From a bacterium (Candidatus Torokbacteria) CG_4_10_14_0_2_um_filter_35_8 (GTDB lineage: Bacteria; Patescibacteriota; GCA-2792135): a stretch of 5,265 nucleotides of DNA. Location of the stretch: positions 11,822 to 17,086 of the forward strand of contig PFNU01000100.1 in the NCBI GenBank assembly GCA_002792135.1, written 5' to 3'. Under the pieces are notes generated by a model. The model made no database searches and was not told the DNA's origin. It saw nothing but the letters and a program-made list of their open reading frames with translations. Of this stretch, positions 1 to 4,208 are shown piece after piece. The translations under genes and the position numbers were made by a program. The number at the start of each line of letters is the position of its first letter. The stretch's first letter is position 1.

Positions 1-339
1 CGTCTTGTCCGCATGGTCCTTGATGCCCTGGGCGACACACGTGCTACAATGGTGTATACAAAGGGTTGCTTAGGGGTAACCTGAAGCCAATCCCTAAAAT
101 ACACCCCAGTTCGGATTGAAGTCTGCAACTTGACTTCATGAAGATGGAATCGCTAGTAACCGCAGATCAGCCACGCTGCGGTGAATACGTTCTCGGGTCT
201 TGTACTCACCGCCCGTCAGATCAGAAAAGCCAGTAATACCCGAAGTTCCGCATTACGCGGACCGAAGGTAGGATTGGTGATTAGGATTAAGTCGTAACAA
301 GGTATCCCTAGGGGAATCTGGGGATGGATCACCTCCTTT
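1..339 (+). rRNA. rrs: 16S ribosomal RNA, 3' end (partial)
   Basis: This is the last 339 nt of the small-subunit rRNA; the 5' part lies outside the window. Landmarks in order are ACACGTGCTACAATGG (37-52), the GAATCGCTAGTAA block (about 147-159), the CACCGCCCGTC block (207-217), AAGTCGTAACAAGG of helix 44 (289-302), helix 45 with an intact GGAA loop, and GGATCACCTCCTT with the anti-Shine-Dalgarno CCTCC at the end. The end is set by homology to the E. coli 3' terminus. The universal block reads GTACTCACC rather than GTACACACC (T at 206, about E. coli 1396), and helix 45 pairs as TCCCTAGG/TCTGGGGA, differing from E. coli yet still paired. Both suggest a divergent bacterium, most likely CPR/Patescibacteria; the phylum is an inference. 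Confidence 0.97.
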
Positions 340-483
340 CAAGAGAAAAATCAGTCTTCAAAACTACAGGAAGACGGCAATTCTCGAGGTCGATCGTATA
401 CCATACGAGTACATAATATAGAAATTTAACTGAGACATTTAAGTCTAGTAGCCAGTTAAGAGAAACTAGTTGTTTGGAATAAT
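340..483 (+). other. 16S 3' trailer with three hairpins
   Basis: No gene is seen here. Three stem-loops follow the mature 16S end: GTCTTC 354-359 with GAAGAC 370-375; TCGTAT 394-399 with ATACGA 403-408 (3-nt loop); and TTAACTG 426-432 with CAGTTAA 453-459, enclosing AGAC 433-436 with GTCT 443-446. This looks like a transcribed trailer that is folded and trimmed from the 16S precursor. Which nuclease processes it cannot be read from the sequence. Confidence 0.5.
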
Positions 484-513
484 AAAAAGGCGGCCGTATT
501 GTGCCGCTTTTTT
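484..513 (+). terminator. Intrinsic terminator behind 16S
   Basis: An 11-bp stem (484-494 with 503-513, one G-U pair) has an 8-nt loop, a GGCGGC/GCCGC core, A residues on the 5' side and TTTTTT on the 3' side. This is the standard layout of a factor-independent terminator. It lies about 145 nt after the mature 16S end and 280 nt before tRNA-Ile, so most 16S transcripts should stop before the tRNA genes. Confidence 0.85.
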
Positions 514-519
514 AAACGA

Positions 520-716
520 ATAATGAATTATGAATCAAGAATTGCGAATCATGAATCACGGGATCTTAAATCCTAAATTCCAAATCCTAAACAAGCACTA
601 ATAACCAAAATTCAAAATTCAAAACAACTAAAACCTCTAACTCAACGTATTTTGAATTTTGAAAATTGGAATTTAGATATTGTTTGTAACTTGGTGCTTA
701 GGATTTGAGATTTCCC
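520..716. repeat. AT-rich palindromic intergenic repeat block 1
   Basis: The spacer between the 16S terminator and tRNA-Ile holds no gene. It is built of short words such as AATTCAAAATTC, AAATCCTAA and GAATCATGAATC. They form nested inverted repeats: CAAATCCTAA 581-590 with TTAGGATTTG 698-707; CTAAATTCC 573-581 with GGAATTTAG 668-676; and TCAAAATTCAAAA 612-624 with TTTTGAATTTTGA 650-662. All three pairs share roughly the same centre, so the block can fold as one large interrupted cruciform or hairpin. It codes for no protein. It resembles the dispersed AT-rich repeats I associate with CPR intergenic DNA, which is recollection only. Confidence 0.7.
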
Positions 717-727
717 CCAAGACAGGT

Positions 728-756
728 TTGACGCTTACCTATTTAAAACTTATAAT
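728..756 (+). promoter_or_regulatory. Sigma70 promoter for tRNA-Ile
   Basis: TTGACG (728-733, five of six matches to the -35 consensus) and TATAAT (751-756, perfect -10) are exactly 17 bp apart. Transcription would start near 763, about 30 nt before the tRNA. Together with the terminator at 484-513 this gives tRNA-Ile its own transcription unit, separate from 16S. Confidence 0.8.
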
Positions 757-792
757 ATCCTTATAAGAAAGCCATCAGAAAACTTAAGGGGA

Positions 793-866
793 GGGCGTGT
801 AGCTCAGTTGGCTAGAGCGCATTCCTGATAAGAATGAGGTCCTTGGTTCAAATCCAAGCACGCCCA
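793..866 (+). tRNA. tRNA-Ile (anticodon GAU)
   Basis: A complete cloverleaf is present. The acceptor stem is 793-799 with 859-865, the D stem 802-805 with 815-818, the anticodon stem 820-824 with 832-836, and the T stem 842-846 with 854-858. All pairs are Watson-Crick, the T loop is TTCAAAT and the discriminator is A866. The anticodon GAT is at 827-829. No CCA is encoded (the gene is followed by CAA), so CCA must be added by nucleotidyltransferase. This is one of the two tRNAs classically found between 16S and 23S. Confidence 0.97.
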
Positions 867-1122
867 CAATGAGGATAATAAGAGGAAGATAAAATTATAT
901 CTTTAGTTCTCAGATTAAATGCAAATAGCAAGCTACTTATTAAGCCTTAAGGCTTCAAATTTCTAAGTCCTGATTTCTAATTTCTAATTAATGTTCAATG
1001 ACCAATAACTAAATGACTAATATATTATCTTTTTTAGCCATTGGACATTCTGTCATTGGGATTTGATTAGAAATTCTTAATTGGTCATTAGAAATTTGCA
1101 GCTTCTAGTCCTACAAGTAGAT
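867..1122. repeat. AT-rich palindromic intergenic repeat block 2
   Basis: No gene is seen between tRNA-Ile and the promoter of tRNA-Ala. From about 940 to 1110 the DNA is made of words such as ATTTCTAAT and AATGACCAAT in inverted orientation: AATTTCTAAT 979-988 with ATTAGAAATT 1087-1096, and AATGACCAAT 997-1006 with ATTGGTCATT 1080-1089. A perfect 14-nt palindrome, AAGCCTTAAGGCTT, lies at 942-955. A weak hairpin (AAGATA 886-891 with TATCTT 898-903) follows the tRNA but lacks a T-tract, so I do not call it a terminator. The words differ from those of block 1 but the architecture is the same. Confidence 0.65.
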
Positions 1123-1151
1123 TTGATTAAATAACTGCACCTTAGTATATC
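1123..1151 (+). promoter_or_regulatory. Possible promoter for tRNA-Ala
   Basis: TTGATT (1123-1128) and TATATC (1146-1151) each match four of six consensus bases and are 17 bp apart. The start would lie near 1158, about 20 nt before the tRNA. Placement parallels the stronger tRNA-Ile promoter, which raises its credibility, but AT-rich DNA produces such matches by chance. Confidence 0.45.
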
Positions 1152-1177
1152 ACCCAAACTCTCATTTCATGCCCCAA

Positions 1178-1251
1178 GGGCCGTTAGCTCAGTTGGCTAG
1201 AGCGTCTGTTTTGCACACAGGAGGTCAAGGGTTCGAATCCCTTACGGTCCA
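1178..1251 (+). tRNA. tRNA-Ala (anticodon UGC)
   Basis: A complete cloverleaf is present. The acceptor stem is 1178-1184 with 1244-1250, the D stem 1187-1190 with 1200-1203, the anticodon stem 1205-1209 with 1217-1221, and the T stem 1227-1231 with 1239-1243. The T loop is TTCGAAT and the discriminator is A1251. The anticodon TGC is at 1212-1214. The third acceptor pair is G1180-T1248, the G3-U70 wobble that alanyl-tRNA synthetase uses to recognise tRNA-Ala, which confirms identity independently of the anticodon. CCA is not encoded. In most bacteria 23S would follow; here it does not. Confidence 0.97.
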
Positions 1252-1293
1252 TACTTCGCCCGCCTGCGGGCGGGCTACGTATGGCAAGCCATA
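1249..1293 (+). repeat. GC-rich double hairpin at the tRNA-Ala 3' end
   Basis: CCATAC (1249-1254) pairs with GTATGG (1279-1284) around an inner stem GCCCGCC (1258-1264) with GGCGGGC (1269-1275) and a TGCG loop. The outer arm uses the last three bases of the tRNA. TATGGC 1280-1285 can instead pair with GCCATA 1288-1293. There is no T-tract, so it is not a standard terminator. It may act in 3'-end processing, or be a dispersed GC-rich repeat. Confidence 0.5.
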
Positions 1294-1499
1294 AACATAC
1301 CATTATTAATATTCCTGCTTTCAAGCTTAGAAAGCGAAGTATGTCCTCCGTAGACCGCCCGCAGCGGATGAAGGAGGACAAATAATTCAAAATTCACCAC
1401 CCAAGGCGGATCAGCCTAGGGCTGAAAAATTAAAAAGTTCAAAACTAAAGAAATCTCCGGCTTTCTAGTTAATTCGCCATAACTATCTTTTCTAAGCAA
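1294..1499. other. Intergenic DNA with hairpins, no gene
   Basis: No credible gene is seen. An inverted repeat TGTCCTCC 1342-1349 with GGAGGACA 1373-1380 carries strong Shine-Dalgarno-like and anti-Shine-Dalgarno-like arms but has no start codon at a useful distance. GCGAAGTAT (1334-1342) is the inverse of ATACTTCGC (1251-1259), so it could pair with the tRNA-Ala 3' flank. A short repeat-like stretch with the word GGCGGATCAGCC lies at about 1406-1417. These look like fragments of dispersed intergenic repeats. Confidence 0.4.
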
Positions 1500-1548
1500 G
1501 TCGGACTTTAGTCCGACCGATCCGATAGCTCTTCATAGGCTATTTTTT
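1500..1548 (+). terminator. Double hairpin with T-tract, likely end of the tRNA-Ala unit
   Basis: GTCGGACT (1500-1507) pairs perfectly with AGTCCGAC (1510-1517). It is followed by ATAGC (1525-1529) with GCTAT (1539-1543) and the T-tract 1543-1548. The second stem is short, but the run of Ts is well placed. It would stop plus-strand transcription from tRNA-Ala before it meets the minus-strand genes. The second hairpin is part of a direct repeat with 2083-2118. Confidence 0.5.
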
Positions 1549-1560
1549 GTTATTCAAAAA
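1525..1560. repeat. 36-base direct repeat, copy 1
   Basis: This stretch matches 2083-2118 at 32 of 36 positions, with no gaps. It includes a terminator-like hairpin and GGCTATTTTTTGTTATT. Read on the minus strand it would encode FLNNKK-stop, the exact C-terminus of the phospholipase-like gene at 2098-2724, but the frame is closed a few codons upstream. It is either a relic or duplicate of that gene end, or one side of an insertion. Confidence 0.65.
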
Positions 1561-1635
1561 CTTATTCGGAAATCTTATGACAACATAAAAAAAGATAATC
1601 TAATATAAAAAATTCTTATTAATCTTTCATTAATA

Positions 1636-1695
1636 AAGAGGATTTAGTATCAAAGAACAAAAGTTAGTTCTCTTTTACTAAATCCTCTTATTTTT
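1636..1695. terminator. Bidirectional terminator-like hairpin, 14-bp perfect stem
   Basis: Bases 1636-1649 pair without mismatch with 1676-1689; inside, GAAC (1655-1658) pairs with GTTC (1667-1670) and AAA (1652-1654) with TTT (1673-1675). On the plus strand it is followed by ATTTTT (1690-1695), on the minus strand by the weaker CTTTATTA. It sits 22 bp beyond the stop of the 84-residue gene and so most likely ends that transcript, while also blocking plus-strand read-through from the tRNA side. Confidence 0.65.
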
Positions 1696-1711
1696 GAGGC
1701 AGTAGACGTCT

Positions 1712-1966
1712 CTAGCGTGACAAGAATCCTTCGGGAATAAAGGCATTTATCTGCGCCCCATCAAGATCTTTTGTTTCCAGGGTTGTTTCTTCAAGAAACT
1801 TCTCGACTGGCCCGTTAAAGCAAGGGGTGCGTTCCCCTGCTTCATCTTCAGTATAAAGACAAAGCCATATCGAGCTCCCGCAAAAATATAGAATCCCTCT
1901 TCCTAAAAATGTCACTCCCTCTCTGTCTATTATTTCTACCGCAAAAGTAAACGGCTCTCCAGTCAT
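1712..1966 (-). CDS. Hypothetical protein, 84 residues
   Basis: I do not recognise this protein. The start is well supported: AAAGGAGGT (1975-1983), fully complementary to the 16S tail in this window, lies 8 nt before the ATG at 1964-1966. The product is small, acidic and probably soluble. It begins MTGEPFTFAVEIID, has a hydrophobic beta-like centre (LGRGILYFCGSSIWLCLY, residues 21-38) and an acidic second half. It has three cysteines (29, 36, 49) without a metal-binding spacing, and no signal peptide or convincing membrane helix. The alternation of hydrophobic residues suggests a compact beta-rich fold, which is inference. Its base composition is less AT-rich than the neighbouring phospholipase-like gene. 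It has its own ribosome-binding site and a strong terminator, and lies between two 36-base direct repeats, so it may be a self-contained inserted cassette. Confidence 0.8.
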   Translation of the reverse strand: MTGEPFTFAVEIIDREGVTFLGRGILYFCGSSIWLCLYTEDEAGERTPCFNGPVEKFLEETTLETKDLDGAQINAFIPEGFLSR

Positions 1967-1974
1967 GATATTTT

Positions 1975-2040
1975 ACCTCCTTTATAGATTTACCATAGTG
2001 TATACCATCCTACTATAAGTTTACGTCATTGTCCATCTAT
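1975..2040 (-). promoter_or_regulatory. Upstream region of the 84-residue gene
   Basis: On the minus strand the leader carries -10-like hexamers TATAGT (about 2012-2017) and TATACA (about 1998-2003), then AAAGGAGGT directly before the ATG. TGACGT lies 18 bp before TATACA and is only a poor -35. The Shine-Dalgarno is certain; the promoter assignment is weak. Confidence 0.35.
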
Positions 2041-2044
2041 ACAA

Positions 2045-2066
2045 GAAAAAGAGCGCATAGTACTCT
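2045..2066 (-). terminator. Weak terminator candidate after the phospholipase-like gene
   Basis: Read on the minus strand, AGAGT (2062-2066) can pair with GCTCT (2050-2054), including one T-G pair, followed by a run of five Ts (2045-2049). The stem is short and the call is tentative; read-through into the 84-residue gene is possible. Confidence 0.35.
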
Positions 2067-2082
2067 CTACTTTTCACGGCTA

Positions 2083-2118
2083 ATAGCTTCTCACAGGCTA
2101 TTTTTTGTTATTTAAAAA
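2083..2118. repeat. 36-base direct repeat, copy 2 (overlaps a gene 3' end)
   Basis: This matches 1525-1560 at 32 of 36 bases. On the plus strand it forms the hairpin AATAGC (2082-2087) with GCTATT (2097-2102) plus a T-tract to 2106. On the minus strand it contains the last codons and stop of the gene at 2098-2724. A repeat that overlaps a gene 3' end and recurs beyond the next gene is the layout left by site-specific insertion or by local duplication. Confidence 0.65.
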
Positions 2119-2724
2119 TCCTTCAAAGCAATTAAATAAATCTTTTATAATCCTATTAACTTCAGGTATAGATTTTATTATCTCTAGGCTTTTCTTAATC
2201 TCAACACCAACATCGCTAGCTAAATTAATTTTACTAGCAAATTTTGAAATAACATTTTGATTTGGTCTCTTTTTAAAATACTTTTGTAACACAACATGCC
2301 ACTTTCTAATATCTTTTTTCTTAATGTCAAAAGATAACTCGTCTGGCAATATTACATCAAGAAACTTAATATACTCATCCCACTCACCTACTTTTTCATA
2401 CAATATCTGGTCTTCTAGAAACTTAAGTGATATATTTATATACTCTAATTTAGGACAGAACGAGTAAACCTTTCTAGAAATCATAAAAGCGTCTCTTATC
2501 TCATCTGTAATACTGTGAAACTTTAAGCCAGAAGTAAATGGATTATCCTTTTCCAAATCTCTAAGTCGAAGATCTTCAAAATGAGTCTTACTCCTTTCAA
2601 TTACCCCTAAATATCTGATATCAGGAAAGATTGTGCCAATAAAAAACTCTTTTCTATCTTTATCTTTAAAAAATTTATCATAAATTTTTTCAGTAAATGC
2701 TATATGAGTAATTGGGGAAGGCAT
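2098..2724 (-). CDS. Zinc-dependent phospholipase C-like family protein
   Basis: The N-terminal third carries the ligand pattern I associate with the zinc-dependent phospholipase C / S1-P1 nuclease superfamily: PITH (His7), GTIFPDIRYLG (Asp35), KTHF (His48) and FHSITDE (His70, Asp74). Small proteins of this type in many bacteria begin MPSPITH and have PDIRY, TH and FH-x3-D in the same order and spacing; their substrates are largely unknown. The rest (residues 80-208) is predicted helical and Lys/Glu-rich, unlike the classical enzyme. There is no signal peptide, so it is probably cytoplasmic, unlike secreted phospholipases C. The ATG at 2722-2724 is chosen because the family motif begins at once; no Shine-Dalgarno is visible. 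Composition is about 30% GC. A metal-dependent hydrolase role is likely; phospholipase activity is only the family name. Confidence 0.7.
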   Translation of the reverse strand: MPSPITHIAFTEKIYDKFFKDKDRKEFFIGTIFPDIRYLGVIERSKTHFEDLRLRDLEKDNPFTSGLKFHSITDEIRDAFMISRKVYSFCPKLEYINISLKFLEDQILYEKVGEWDEYIKFLDVILPDELSFDIKKKDIRKWHVVLQKYFKKRPNQNVISKFASKINLASDVGVEIKKSLEIIKSIPEVNRIIKDLFNCFEGFLNNKK

Positions 2725-2727
2725 GGG

Positions 2728-2757
2728 TGGAAAGTAAAAGATAAAAAAGGTTATAAT
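2728..2757 (+). promoter_or_regulatory. Divergent promoter region
   Basis: TATAAT at 2752-2757 is a perfect -10 for the plus-strand gene starting at 2791, with TGGAAA (2728-2733, four of six) 18 bp upstream. The start would fall near 2764, giving a leader of under 30 nt. The same bases read TTATTATAA on the minus strand and offer TATTAT as a -10 for the phospholipase-like gene, so one symmetric element may serve both directions. Confidence 0.55.
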
Positions 2758-2790
2758 AAGTTTAGCATATAACTTTTTAAATTTAAAAAA

Positions 2791-3105
2791 ATGGAAAAAA
2801 TAAAACCAGAATTCCCGAAAGAACCAGGTAATGGAAACGGAGACGAGCCCAAGAGAAAGGATAGTGGTAAACCCCCTTTTCCCGAAGAAGAGGCTAGAGA
2901 AATAATAAAAGATGAAATAGATAAGCTACTTGAGGAAATTTCCCCAAAAGATTTAGAAGAGGATACGCATAAAACAGTGGAAGAAATAAAAAAATCTGGA
3001 GAAATCGGGGAGGAATTAACAGAAAGATATAGAAAATGGAGAGATGAAAACAAACATCCAATGACTCCAGAAGAGTTTTCAGAATTTTTGAAAGATAGGA
3101 GATAA
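2791..3105 (+). CDS. Hypothetical highly charged protein, 104 residues
   Basis: I do not recognise this protein. It is rich in Glu, Lys, Asp and Pro. Residues 1-30 are a low-complexity, probably disordered Pro/Gly/Lys/Glu segment (PEFPKEPGNGNGDEPKRKD). From about 31 to 104 it looks helical, with EEEAREIIKDEIDKLLEEI and a C-terminal MTPEEFSEFLKDRR that resembles a helix-capping TPEEF motif. There is no membrane segment, signal or cysteine. Codon use is AT-rich and matches the host-like genes. The only ATG follows a run of As with no Shine-Dalgarno, but a perfect -10 lies 33 bp upstream. A longer open frame on the other strand is Ser/Leu/Phe-rich and is its shadow. A partner-binding or regulatory role would be guesswork. 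Confidence 0.7.
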   Translation: MEKIKPEFPKEPGNGNGDEPKRKDSGKPPFPEEEAREIIKDEIDKLLEEISPKDLEEDTHKTVEEIKKSGEIGEELTERYRKWRDENKHPMTPEEFSEFLKDRR

Positions 3106-3149
3106 GTTAAAAGTGTAATATATCCTGACCCATTATTTCTAAGGCCCAG

Positions 3150-3950
3150 GTGCTGAGCCTGGCGCTGCCTTTGTCTGAAAAGACCAAGGCAGTTGGGTTT
3201 GCGGTTATGCCGCGCGGCTCTGTCCTGCCTGTGGCCAATAGTATCTTGCGGTTCTTCTTTTACTGGAGGCAGCGCCAGCAGCGGACGGATTACGATCTGT
3301 CTGCACTCATGCTGGATGAAAACTTCCAGTATACAGGTCACGTGTCGTGGACCCGCTACCATGATGATGATGGGTACGCGACATATAGCGGTGACCTGAC
3401 CGAGGCTGCCGCGGGTGCGTCCGAGTTTATAGATATTGATCTTTCGAGAGTGAAATGTAGATATATCATTTCACAGATCAATATCTATACTGGTGAAAGC
3501 TTCGAGGAAGTTGAAGAATCATTCTTCGGCTTCATGGAGCGAACACCGGAGCAGAAGGGCATGCCCTTCGAAGCTCGGACCGTCCGGATGAAGTCTGAAA
3601 TCCGCGGTAAGGGCAAGGTGGCATTGCCTCTTGTCTTTGCCAAGAACGAAGACGGAAGCTGGACGGCCAAGTGGCTCCACTTGCATCTGAACGGTAAACC
3701 CAACTGTAACAGAGTTGAGGCTAACCGCTTGAGTACAAGCCTCTTGGTTCACACCATCGTGTGCCGGGAGTATCTCGACCTTGGATACCTTATAGAATTG
3801 ATGCGGCAAAAAGCCGGATCATTCTCCTGGTATAAAGGTCAGGAGATCTCCGGGCCCGTGGTATTCATTGGCCTCGAAACTCCAGAGGGATTACCTGCAG
3901 GCTCAACAGCAATAATGTTGGGTAACCTGCAGGAAATAATCCCTGCGTGA
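3150..3950 (+). CDS. TerD-domain protein, probably N-terminally truncated
   Basis: TerD-family proteins are beta-sandwich, often Ca2+-binding proteins of tellurite-resistance and stress systems. The match here is DYDLSALMLDENFQ (residues 47-60), YSGDLTEAAAGASEFIDIDLSRV (79-101, where other members have HSGD and a D-x-DL-x-KV strand) and ISQINIYTGESFEEV (107-121). About 130 further residues (FGFMERTPE onwards) extend beyond a minimal TerD domain, as in the larger members I recall. Base composition jumps to about 60% GC just after 3140, against about 30% in neighbouring genes, so it looks foreign. The frame is open back to a TGA at 3126-3128. GTG 3150 has no usable Shine-Dalgarno, and the protein starts in the middle of a strand-like segment. 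I therefore suspect loss of an N-terminal part; ATG 3207 is a possible later start. It may be expressed from the 104-residue gene's promoter, 44 bp upstream, or be non-functional. Confidence 0.7.
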   Translation: MLSLALPLSEKTKAVGFAVMPRGSVLPVANSILRFFFYWRQRQQRTDYDLSALMLDENFQYTGHVSWTRYHDDDGYATYSGDLTEAAAGASEFIDIDLSRVKCRYIISQINIYTGESFEEVEESFFGFMERTPEQKGMPFEARTVRMKSEIRGKGKVALPLVFAKNEDGSWTAKWLHLHLNGKPNCNRVEANRLSTSLLVHTIVCREYLDLGYLIELMRQKAGSFSWYKGQEISGPVVFIGLETPEGLPAGSTAIMLGNLQEIIPA

Positions 3951-3977
3951 GATTGTGTATTGTGTTTGAAAAAAAAT

Positions 3978-4039
3978 GGAAGGCTATGGGTAAGCTTCCT
4001 TCTACATTTCAACTGTTACTAGCTTACCCGCTCCTCTCC
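3978..4039 (+). ncRNA. Tandem structured element, copy A
   Basis: A two-stem hairpin begins 28 bp after the TerD stop. The outer stem is GGAAGG 3978-3983 with CCTCTCC 4033-4039 (one bulged C). The internal loop is CTAT/GCT. The inner stem is a perfect 9 bp, 3988-3996 with 4021-4029. The 24-nt apical loop starts TCCTTCTA. There is no T-tract, so it is not a terminator. It shares layout and loop words with copy B, but the inner stem sequence differs by compensatory changes. An overlapping frame from ATG 3986 (22 codons, hydrophobic C-terminal half) exists, but its Shine-Dalgarno-like GGAAGG is only 2 nt from the ATG. I do not recognise a known RNA class. Confidence 0.6.
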
Positions 4040-4070
4040 CTTCTTCTTATATGAAATAAAAATATAAAAG

Positions 4071-4141
4071 TTCTGGAGGCTATGTTATGGACAGGCTTCC
4101 TTCTAAATTTTTTTAGCTAGTCTGTCCGCTTTCCTCCAGAA
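4071..4141 (+). ncRNA. Tandem structured element, copy B
   Basis: The outer stem is a perfect 9 bp (4071-4079 with 4133-4141), and the internal loop is CTATGTTAT/GCTTT. The inner stem is 9 bp with one G-T pair (4089-4097 with 4119-4127). The apical loop begins TCCTTCTAAATTT. It shares GGCTAT, ATGG, GCTTCCTTCTA, and CCGCT with copy A in the same structural positions. GGAGG lies 7 nt before an ATG at 4087, which opens a nine-codon frame (MDRLPSKFF); copy A would give MGKLPSTF. A leader-peptide reading is therefore possible, but paired stem changes argue that structure is what is kept. Confidence 0.6.
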
Positions 4142-4167
4142 ATAGGGTTGTTTCGATTGATAATTCG

Positions 4168-4208
4168 TCCTCAAACGGTAGAGATCCTACTGTTTGAGGA
4201 TTTTTTTT
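4168..4208 (+). terminator. Strong intrinsic terminator
   Basis: A 14-bp stem (4168-4181 with 4187-4200, a single G-T pair) with loop AGATC is followed directly by eight Ts (4201-4208). It ends the plus-strand transcript that carries the tandem elements A and B, either an extension of the TerD-region message or a separate small RNA. No convincing promoter is seen between the TerD stop and element A. Confidence 0.93.

Noticed and set aside
520..1110. CRISPR array in the repetitive spacers
   Set aside because: The repeats are short, inverted and irregularly spaced; there is no constant direct repeat with unique spacers.
1184..1390. Minus-strand open frame of 68 codons
   Set aside because: Its C-terminal third is the antisense of tRNA-Ala, a well-known false protein, and the remainder spans the GC hairpins.
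2751..3362. Minus-strand open frame of 203 codons
   Set aside because: It is antisense to the 104-residue gene and to the TerD gene start, has a Ser/Leu/Phe-rich composition typical of a shadow frame, and crosses the composition break.
3193..3399. Plus-strand open frame of 68 codons inside the TerD gene
   Set aside because: Out-of-frame shadow of the TerD-like domain with no domain logic and no ribosome-binding site.
3485..3809. Two overlapping minus-strand open frames opposite the TerD gene
   Set aside because: Both are antisense shadows in GC-rich coding DNA, where stop codons are rare on the other strand.
3986..4054. 22-codon hydrophobic peptide (type I toxin-like)
   Set aside because: The end is hydrophobic, but the Shine-Dalgarno-like GGAAGG is only 2 nt from the ATG, and copy B does not preserve the hydrophobic part.
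3978..4141. Integron attC sites
   Set aside because: The hairpins are of suitable size, but no GTTRRRY/RYYYAAC core pair or characteristic extrahelical bases are seen and no integrase is present.
3978..4141. Hammerhead or other known self-cleaving ribozyme
   Set aside because: The CTGATGA and GAAA core words are absent, and the two-stem layout does not fit the classes I can recall.
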